From assembly GCF_025244925.1 (NCBI RefSeq), contig NZ_CP104275.1, forward strand, positions 3,100,001 through 3,164,000: a stretch of DNA of 64,000 nucleotides, written 5' to 3'. The notes beneath the pieces were generated by a model, which ran no database searches, was not told the DNA's origin, and saw only the letters and a program-made list of their open reading frames with translations. Positions 58,224 to 64,000 of the stretch are shown piece by piece. The position numbers and the translations under genes were made by a program. This DNA comes from Arthrobacter zhaoxinii (lineage in GTDB: Bacteria > Actinomycetota > Actinomycetes > Actinomycetales > Micrococcaceae). Within the stretch, counting starts at the first letter, position 1. Each line of letters opens with the position of its first letter.

Positions 58224-61111
58224 CGTACCGGATCAACAACGCCGAGGTGGACGCCGCCCCCTTCCCCGGCCAGTGCCTGCGCACCTTCCTGCGCGAGCAG
58301 GGCAACCTGGGCGTCAAGAAGGGCTGCGACGCCGGTGACTGCGGTGCATGCACCGTGCATGTGGACGGCCTGCCCGTGCACAGCTGCCTCTATCCTGCGG
58401 TCCGTGCCGAAGGCCGGGAGATCACTACTATCGAGGGCCTGGCCGACGGCGACGCCCTGCATCCGATGCAGCAGCAGTTCCTGGATGCTCAGGGCTTCCA
58501 GTGCGGATTCTGCACTGCCGGCATGGTGATGACCGCCGCCACCTTTGACGAGGCGCAGAAGGAGAACCTGCCCCGGAACCTCAAGGGCAACCTCTGCCGG
58601 TGCACCGGTTACCGGAGCATAGAAGATGCCGTCTGCGGGCGCCGGCACACCGAGTCGAGCACCGCCGGCACGGGATCCGCAGGCACCGGGCCCGCCGATG
58701 AACCGCAGTCCGCCGGCGCGCCGCGGACCGTCGGGGCCAATGTGGCCGCCCCGGCGGGTCCGGACATCGTGACCGGCCGCGCCCGCTACACCCTGGATGT
58801 CCCGGCGGAGGAGCTGCCCGGGCTGCTGCATCTGAAGATCCTGCGCTCCCCGCATGCGCATGCCCGGATCCTGTCCATTGATGCGGGCGCCGCCCTGGCC
58901 GTGCCGGGCGTCGAAGCGGTGCTGACCCACGAGGACGCCCCGGACCAGCTGTTCTCCACCGCCCAGCACGAACTGCACACCGACGATCCCGATGACACCC
59001 GGGTCCTGGACTCCGTGGTCCGCTTCCGCGGCCAGCGGGTCGCCGCCGTCGTCGCCGACACCGTGGGCGCCGCGGCGGAAGGGGTGCGTGCGCTGAAGGT
59101 GGAGTACGAGCTGCTGCCCGCGGTGCTGGATCCCGAGGCGGCCCAGACCCCCGGCGCCCCGGAGGTCCATCCCGGCACCGCCGGGAATGTCGTGGCGGAA
59201 CTGCACTCGGACCTCGGCGACGTCGACGCCGGACTCGCGGCGGCCGACGTCGTGCATGAAAACACCTATTACAGCCAGCGGCTGCAGCATGTGGCGCTGG
59301 AGACGCACGGGTCCATTGCGCACTTCGATGAGCGAGGGCGGCTGGTGGTGCGCACGTCCACGCAGGTGCCGTTCCTGGTCCGGCGGGCGCTGTGCCGGGT
59401 GTTCGGGCTGAAGCCTGCCTCGGTGCGGGTGCTGACCGGCCGGGTGGGCGGCGGCTTCGGCGGCAAGCAGGAAATGCTGACCGAGGACCTCGCCGCGCTG
59501 GCCGCGCTGAAGCTGAACCGGCCGGTGCAGCTGGAACTGACCCGCGAGGAGCAGTTCACCGCCACCACCACCCGGCACCCCTTCGCCGTGAAGGTCCGCG
59601 CCGGTGCCGCCGCGGACGGCACCCTGACCGCGCTGGCCCTGGATGTCACCGCCAACACCGGCGCCTACGGGAACCATGCCCCGGGCGTGATGTTCCACGG
59701 CTGCGGGGAATCCGTGGCCGTCTACCGGTGCGCCAACAAGAAGGTGGACGCCCGCTCCGTCTACACCAACACGCTGCCCTCCGGGGCGTTCCGCGGCTAC
59801 GGGCTGAGCCAGATGATCTTTGCGATCGAGTCCGCCATGGATGAGCTCGCCCGCGGGCTGGGCATGGATCCGCTGGACTTCCGCCGCCGCAACGTGGTGG
59901 CAAAGGGCGACCGCATGGTTTCCACCGCCCCCGTTCCGGCCGAGGACGTGCATTACGGCAGCTACGGCCTGGACCAGTGCCTGGAGCTGGTGTCGGGTGC
60001 CCTGGCCGCGGGCCGGCAGCGGCCGGAGACCTCCGGGGCGGAGCTTGCGGTTTCATGCGGGCCGGCCGGCGCGGCCGACGACGGCGGGTGGCTGATCGGG
60101 GAGGGCACCGCCGTCGCCATGATCGACACCGTGCCGCCGCGCGGACACATCAGCCACGCGAAGATTTCCCTGCGCGGGGACGGCCGGTACGGGCTCGACG
60201 TCGGCACGGCCGAGTTCGGCAACGGCACCACCACCGTGCACGCGCAGCTGGCCTCGACGGCGCTGCGCACCACCGCGGACCGGGTGGTGATCCGGCAGTC
60301 GGACACGGATCTGGTGGATCATGACACCGGCGCGTACGGCTCCACCGGCACCGTGGTGGCGGGCAAGGCGTCACTGGCCGCGGCGGAGGAACTGGCCGTC
60401 CTGCTCAGGGGCTTCGCCGCGTCCCTGTTCCGCAACACCTCGGCGCAGGTGCAGCTGCTGGCGGACGCGGTGGAGTGCGGCGGCGAGCGGGTGCCGCTGG
60501 CCGACGTCGCCGCCCGGGCCCGCGAGGAAGGCATCGAGCTGTCCGCGGAGGGCCGGTGGGGCGGCACCCCGCGGTCGGTGGCGTTCAATGTGCAGGGCTT
60601 CCGCGTGGCGGTGCAGGCCGGGACCGGGGAGCTCCGGATCCTGCAGAGCGTGCACGCCGCGGATGCCGGCGTCGTCGTCAATCCGCTGCAGTGCCGCGGC
60701 CAGATCGAGGGCGGCATTGCCCAGGCCCTGGGGGCGGCGTTGTTCGAGGAGGTGCGGATCGACGCCGAGGGCACGGTGGAAACCCGGATCCTGCGCGAGT
60801 ACCACATCCCCACTTTCGCCGATGTGCCGCGGACCGAGATTTTCTTCGCGGACACCGATGATTCGCTGGGGCCGATGGGTGCCAAGTCCATGAGCGAAAG
60901 CCCGTTCAACCCCGTGGCTCCCGCCCTGGCCAATGCCCTGCGGGATGCGACCGGGATCCGGTTCGCCAGAACGCCGTTCGCCCGGGACCGCGTGTATCTG
61001 GAGCTGCGGGCTGCACGGGGGCTTTCCGCCGAAACTCCACGCACCCGCGCCTGCGGTGTAGCCGTTTCGGCTGCTGCCGGAAACGAAACCGGACCACCCC
61101 CTGAGGGATGA
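58220..61111 (+). CDS. Xanthine dehydrogenase, fused 2Fe-2S and molybdopterin subunit
   Basis: A 963-residue fusion. Residues about 1-150 bind two 2Fe-2S clusters: KKGCDAGDCGACTVHVDG with a fourth Cys in HSC, then QCGFCTAGM and NLCRCTGYRSI. After a Gly/Thr/Ala linker (about 150-175) comes the molybdopterin domain (about 180-960) with VGGGFGGKQEML, ETTRHP-like TTTRHPFAV, GAFRGYG and the catalytic Glu in GAKSMSESPFNPVAPALANAL, where SES replaces the common GEP. It hydroxylates xanthine (and hypoxanthine) to urate. The GTG start overlaps the FAD subunit stop; the frame upstream is not coding. Confidence 0.92.
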   Translation: MTYRINNAEVDAAPFPGQCLRTFLREQGNLGVKKGCDAGDCGACTVHVDGLPVHSCLYPAVRAEGREITTIEGLADGDALHPMQQQFLDAQGFQCGFCTAGMVMTAATFDEAQKENLPRNLKGNLCRCTGYRSIEDAVCGRRHTESSTAGTGSAGTGPADEPQSAGAPRTVGANVAAPAGPDIVTGRARYTLDVPAEELPGLLHLKILRSPHAHARILSIDAGAALAVPGVEAVLTHEDAPDQLFSTAQHELHTDDPDDTRVLDSVVRFRGQRVAAVVADTVGAAAEGVRALKVEYELLPAVLDPEAAQTPGAPEVHPGTAGNVVAELHSDLGDVDAGLAAADVVHENTYYSQRLQHVALETHGSIAHFDERGRLVVRTSTQVPFLVRRALCRVFGLKPASVRVLTGRVGGGFGGKQEMLTEDLAALAALKLNRPVQLELTREEQFTATTTRHPFAVKVRAGAAADGTLTALALDVTANTGAYGNHAPGVMFHGCGESVAVYRCANKKVDARSVYTNTLPSGAFRGYGLSQMIFAIESAMDELARGLGMDPLDFRRRNVVAKGDRMVSTAPVPAEDVHYGSYGLDQCLELVSGALAAGRQRPETSGAELAVSCGPAGAADDGGWLIGEGTAVAMIDTVPPRGHISHAKISLRGDGRYGLDVGTAEFGNGTTTVHAQLASTALRTTADRVVIRQSDTDLVDHDTGAYGSTGTVVAGKASLAAAEELAVLLRGFAASLFRNTSAQVQLLADAVECGGERVPLADVAARAREEGIELSAEGRWGGTPRSVAFNVQGFRVAVQAGTGELRILQSVHAADAGVVVNPLQCRGQIEGGIAQALGAALFEEVRIDAEGTVETRILREYHIPTFADVPRTEIFFADTDDSLGPMGAKSMSESPFNPVAPALANALRDATGIRFARTPFARDRVYLELRAARGLSAETPRTRACGVAVSAAAGNETGPPPEG

Positions 61112-61121
61112 TCCGGTTTTT
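61086..61121 (+). terminator. Terminator overlapping the xanthine dehydrogenase stop
   Basis: AAACCGGA (61086-61093) pairs with TCCGGTTT (61112-61119), with further CA/TG and CCC/GGG pairs inside, followed by TT. The hairpin includes the stop codon. It faces the convergent desaturase gene. Confidence 0.75.
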
Positions 61122-61168
61122 ACGATGTCCGCGAACTAAAGCGGTGCGCGGCGGCAGAGTTTCGGAAC

Positions 61169-62281
61169 TTACACGCGGTGCGTGCTGGCCAGCGGGCAGG
61201 CCCACGTATCGACCCCGCCGCGGCCCACCCTGTTGATATAGGCGGTGACGTCCCGCAGGGATTGGCCAAACGCGGTTTCGGTGTACTTCACACCCAGCTG
61301 ATCACAGTGCTGGCGGACCAGCGGGGCGACTTTTCGCAGATTCGGGCGGGACATGGAGGGGAACAGGTGGTGTTCAACCTGGAAGTTCAGTCCTCCCATA
61401 AAGGTATCCACCCACCGGCCTCCGGTGATGTTGCGGCTCATCAATACCTGCCGGCGCAGGAAATCGATGCCCGCTTCCCGGGGTGCGATGGGCATGCCGA
61501 TGTGGTTCGGGGCGAAGGAAATACCCATATACAGCCCGAATACGGCGAGTTGGACGCCGATGAACGCTGCACCCTTGCCCGGTGAAAGCACGAGGAAGAC
61601 CAGCACCACATAACTGACCAGGCGCACGGCGATGAAGCTAAGTTCCACCCACCGCCGCTTGATCCGGCCCTTTCCCAGTACCCGCTTGATGCCCTGCACA
61701 TGCAGGTTGACTCCCTCGAGCAGGAGCAGCGGGAAGAAAAAGTAACCCTGTTTCGTGGCAAGCCAGCGCGTGACACGGTTCGTGCGCGCTTCGGCTGCCT
61801 CGGGGGTGAAGGCCAGCACGCCGGGGGCGATGTCCGGATCGGTGCCGATTTTGTTCGGTGCAGCGTGATGCTTGCTGTGTTTTGCATTCCACCAGCCAAG
61901 GCCCATGCCGGCGAAGAGATTGACCACGATCAGTGAGACCCACTCATTCCACTTCGGCGACACGAAGATCTGCCGGTGTGCGGCATCGTGGCCCAGAAAC
62001 GCGATCTGTGTCATCAGCAACGCCAGCACCACCGCGGTCACCATCTGCCACCAGGTATCCCCGAGCAGGATGAAAGCCAGGGCCAGCACCAGGCCCATCA
62101 GGGTTACTCCGATCAGCTTGGCCCAGTAATAGCCGTAATTCCGGCGCATATAGCCGGCTTCCTGGACCTGGCGGGTCAAAGCGGTGAAGTCGCTGAGATG
62201 CCGCTGGCGGGCCGGGCCAGCTGGCCGTTTGCCTTCTCCACTCGAATCCACGCTGGTACCCGTCATAAGGGCGTCTTCCAT
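61169..62281 (-). CDS. Fatty acid desaturase (acyl-CoA desaturase type)
   Basis: A 370-residue membrane di-iron desaturase. The three histidine boxes are complete: HDAAH (about 93), KHSKHH (about 128) and QVEHHLFPSM (about 303). Four membrane segments surround them. It adds a double bond to a fatty acyl chain, often in response to cold. The start could be ATG 62281 or ATG 62266; neither has a strong ribosome binding site. Site 3 of the TAAG-GCTTA motif lies about 230 bases upstream. Confidence 0.9.
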   Translation of the reverse strand: MEDALMTGTSVDSSGEGKRPAGPARQRHLSDFTALTRQVQEAGYMRRNYGYYWAKLIGVTLMGLVLALAFILLGDTWWQMVTAVVLALLMTQIAFLGHDAAHRQIFVSPKWNEWVSLIVVNLFAGMGLGWWNAKHSKHHAAPNKIGTDPDIAPGVLAFTPEAAEARTNRVTRWLATKQGYFFFPLLLLEGVNLHVQGIKRVLGKGRIKRRWVELSFIAVRLVSYVVLVFLVLSPGKGAAFIGVQLAVFGLYMGISFAPNHIGMPIAPREAGIDFLRRQVLMSRNITGGRWVDTFMGGLNFQVEHHLFPSMSRPNLRKVAPLVRQHCDQLGVKYTETAFGQSLRDVTAYINRVGRGGVDTWACPLASTHRV

Positions 62282-62602
62282 AATTCACTCTCATATCGGC
62301 GGACAAAGTCCATGTCATATTAACCAAAACCCCTGCATCCGCAGACTCCGGCCGCGCCCCGGGGAGGAACGCGGCACCGGATTCCCGCCCCGGCAGTAGA
62401 TGCCGAGACACTGTTTGGGATGCAGAAAAGCACCGGATTCGCTCCCCCGCCTTTGGCTGGGATGCGAATCCGCTGGTTCAGAATTTCCGGCTGGTGGCCG
62501 GCATATGCTAAGCGTGCTTAGCGTATATGAAAGACAGCTTATCCGGTTTTTCCGGCAATTAAGGACCCGCGAAAAGTAACGCAATGTCGTGGGCACACCG
62601 GA
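62282..62602. other. Intergenic region upstream of the desaturase
   Basis: A 321-base gap. Open frames here lack initiation signals and protein-like composition. It contains the inverted repeat at 62507-62522 and AT-rich stretches near 62310 and 62530 that could be promoters for the desaturase. A long leader is possible. Confidence 0.5.
62507..62522. promoter_or_regulatory. GCTAAGC-GT-GCTTAGC inverted repeat (site 3 of 3)
   Basis: A 16-base inverted repeat with 7-base arms. Its core TAAGCGTGCTTA differs by one base from the palindrome at 44830. GTATATGAAAG follows. It is the farthest of the three from its likely gene (the desaturase, on the minus strand). Confidence 0.55.
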
Positions 62603-63586
62603 CTAGCCGGCAGGCGTGGTGTTCCGGCCGGCGAAGCTCAGCACGGGCCGTTTCCAGGCCACCCACGCACCCACGACGCCAACTATTGAGCAACTGACGT
62701 AGAAGATTACGGGCTGGATCCCGATCAACCCTATGGTGCTGTTGCCGCCGAGACTGAGGAACAGGCCGGAAAGCGGGAGGGAAGCCAGAGGGATGAGGAC
62801 CAGGCAAGCCCAGGGGCGCGCTTTCGGCCCGGTAGCGGCAAGCAGGGCAGCAAGCACCACCAGTTCCAGGAACCACCACGCCAACCGCTGGTCGTTGATG
62901 AGGTAGGGGCCACCCCAGAAGGTGCGCTGAGCTCCGCCGCCCTGTAGATAGCTGGTGAGGGTAATGAAGACGCCAAGCAGGGGTGCACCGATGAGTACAA
63001 GCTTCCGCAACAACGAAGTCCGGACGGGATTGCCGAGCAGGGCCAGCAAATTCGCGGTTCCAAAGAAACTGAACACCAAGGGATGCACGGGGATGGCGGG
63101 ATCCGTGACGCCGAGGACGACCGCCAGGGCGATGCTCGTTGCCGCGGCAGCCGCATGCAGGACCTTTGCAATAGTGTGCCGTCCCGCAGCGAGGGTTGCG
63201 AACGCCATGATAGTCAGGACAAAAGCGATCACAGCGGGAGTGGTGAACGCTCCGAACGGATGGTCCACCAGGTTGTAGCTGTTCCAGCGGAACCACCGCC
63301 CCAACTCGCCGAGGACCATCATCACCAGCGCGAGCACCGTACCGCCGATGGTCCCGATGGCCGCCACCCTGTCCCGGCGGCGGCCCGGCAGAACCTGGTT
63401 TACGCGCGCAGCGGTCCCGTGCAACGACAGGTGGATAAGCTCGGATCGGGTTGGCTTCCTTCTCCCCTCACCTGTGGCGACGTCGAGCAACACCCCCAGG
63501 AATTCCTCACCGTGCCGAGCGCGCCAGCTGGCAGGGTAGGCCCACAGCGCCCGCCGGTAATAACGCTCCAATGCCGCCTCGCTCAT
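62603..63586 (-). CDS. Membrane protein coupled to PadR regulator
   Basis: A 327-residue protein. The N-terminal soluble part (about 1-75) has ALERYYRRALWAYPASWRARHGEEFLG, a helical pattern often seen in proteins encoded behind PadR regulators. About eight hydrophobic helices follow. Its ATG overlaps the PadR stop (ATGA), so the two are co-translated. Function unknown; an envelope stress or antibiotic sensing role is only a guess. Confidence 0.8.
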   Translation of the reverse strand: MSEAALERYYRRALWAYPASWRARHGEEFLGVLLDVATGEGRRKPTRSELIHLSLHGTAARVNQVLPGRRRDRVAAIGTIGGTVLALVMMVLGELGRWFRWNSYNLVDHPFGAFTTPAVIAFVLTIMAFATLAAGRHTIAKVLHAAAAATSIALAVVLGVTDPAIPVHPLVFSFFGTANLLALLGNPVRTSLLRKLVLIGAPLLGVFITLTSYLQGGGAQRTFWGGPYLINDQRLAWWFLELVVLAALLAATGPKARPWACLVLIPLASLPLSGLFLSLGGNSTIGLIGIQPVIFYVSCSIVGVVGAWVAWKRPVLSFAGRNTTPAG

Positions 63587-63921
63587 GCCAGTGCCCCTTT
63601 GGTCCTGATGCGCAGGCTCTGCCGGGCGGCATCTGCGGCTGCTTCCATTCGATCGGCCTCTCTTTTCAAGGCGTCCGCCCCGCTGTCAGTCAGCGCGTAG
63701 TAGCGGCGGAGCCGCCCGGCCACTACTTCCTCGCCGTCGTCCCGCACCAGACCCTCCTCCTGGAGCCGGTCCAGCGTTGTATAGAGGCTGCCAGGTTTGA
63801 GCGCCACTCTCCCGCCGGAGAGTTTTTTGGTTTCACTCAGCATGGAATAGCCGTGATGCCTGCCCCTGGCCAACGCAGTGAGGATCAGGAAAGTGGGTTC
63901 GCGCATCTCGCGGGTGGTCAT
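63583..63921 (-). CDS. PadR family transcription regulator
   Basis: About 112 residues from ATG 63921. The winged helix includes REPTFLILTALARGRHHGYSMLSETKKLSGGRVALKPGSLYTTLDRLQEEGLV and YALTDSGADALKREADRM, the standard PadR pattern. It probably represses its own operon with the membrane protein. Starts at 63945 or 63957 are also possible. No ribosome binding site precedes ATG 63921, so the mRNA may be leaderless. Confidence 0.87.
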   Translation of the reverse strand: MTTREMREPTFLILTALARGRHHGYSMLSETKKLSGGRVALKPGSLYTTLDRLQEEGLVRDDGEEVVAGRLRRYYALTDSGADALKREADRMEAAADAARQSLRIRTKGALA

Positions 63922-63932
63922 GGAAGCAATAT

Positions 63933-63945
63933 ATGTATGTGACAT
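63933..63945. promoter_or_regulatory. Candidate PadR operator
   Basis: ATGTATGTGACAT holds ATGT and ACAT as an inverted pair with a 5-base spacer in an AT-rich stretch directly upstream of the PadR gene. PadR sites usually contain ATGT/ACAT arms, though with wider spacing. Weak candidate. Confidence 0.35.
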
Positions 63946-64000
63946 GAATATAAGCAAGAGCTTCCTGCCGCGTTTTTTCGGGCCCCTGAGTCGATACGGT

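Noticed and set aside
57731..59953. 740-codon open frame on the - strand
   Set aside because: It is antisense to the xanthine dehydrogenase subunits and has no recognisable motif.

Overview
The window is high-GC DNA from an actinobacterium, most likely Arthrobacter or a close relative in the Micrococcaceae. Support comes from the uricase, whose sequence resembles the known Arthrobacter globiformis enzyme as I remember it, from a tmRNA tag of the AKxxRTDFALAA type, from many GTG starts, and from the general gene content. It looks like ordinary chromosome. I see no transposase, integrase, phage gene, CRISPR array or rRNA. The only RNA genes found are tmRNA (ssrA) and one tRNA-Ala(CGC).

Layout. 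Positions 1-7.6 kb hold an ATP-grasp ligase, an SDR, a phosphoribosyltransferase, an HdeD-like protein, an ammonium channel with a GlnR-like upstream site, a pyruvate oxidase-type enzyme and a DHFR-like reductase. At 7.9-10.3 kb an RsbQ-like hydrolase is followed at once by a PAS-containing histidine kinase. At 10.4-15.7 kb lie GtrA, an aldehyde dehydrogenase, a TRIC-like channel, an acidic repeat protein, a glucose dehydrogenase-like enzyme and ssrA. At 15.9-21.4 kb is a small sugar-acid/glycerate module: a P-loop kinase, an SMP-30 lactonase, a CdaR-type regulator, glycerate kinase and a GntP permease. Positions 21.5-31.8 kb carry an APC permease, small membrane proteins, MntH, thioredoxin reductase, an ABC exporter, GNATs, the tRNA and a Cys-rich copper-storage-like protein. 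Positions 31.8-47.7 kb carry an IclR regulator, a TPCP-type metal ATPase, CorA, three MFS carriers, Mn catalase, an S10 peptidase, a stress SDR, a universal stress protein and a TetR regulator, with two unusual non-coding tandem repeats.

Positions 47.8-61.1 kb are dominated by purine catabolism. Xanthine dehydrogenase genes (XdhC-like, FAD subunit, fused 2Fe-2S/molybdopterin subunit) run on the + strand. The urate branch runs on the - strand as a tightly overlapping operon: OHCU decarboxylase, HIU hydrolase, uricase, a CitE/DUF6986-like protein, ureidoglycine aminohydrolase and allantoinase. Together they take xanthine to urate, allantoin and allantoate, and later ureidoglycine to ureidoglycolate. 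The allantoate amidohydrolase that would join these is not in the window. The right end holds a fatty acid desaturase and a PadR regulator/membrane protein pair.

Regulatory sequence seen directly includes a TetR-type operator, a CRP-type site, several strong hairpin terminators, and a near-palindrome TAAG(C/G)-NT-GCTTA at three separate promoter regions, two of them next to stress genes.
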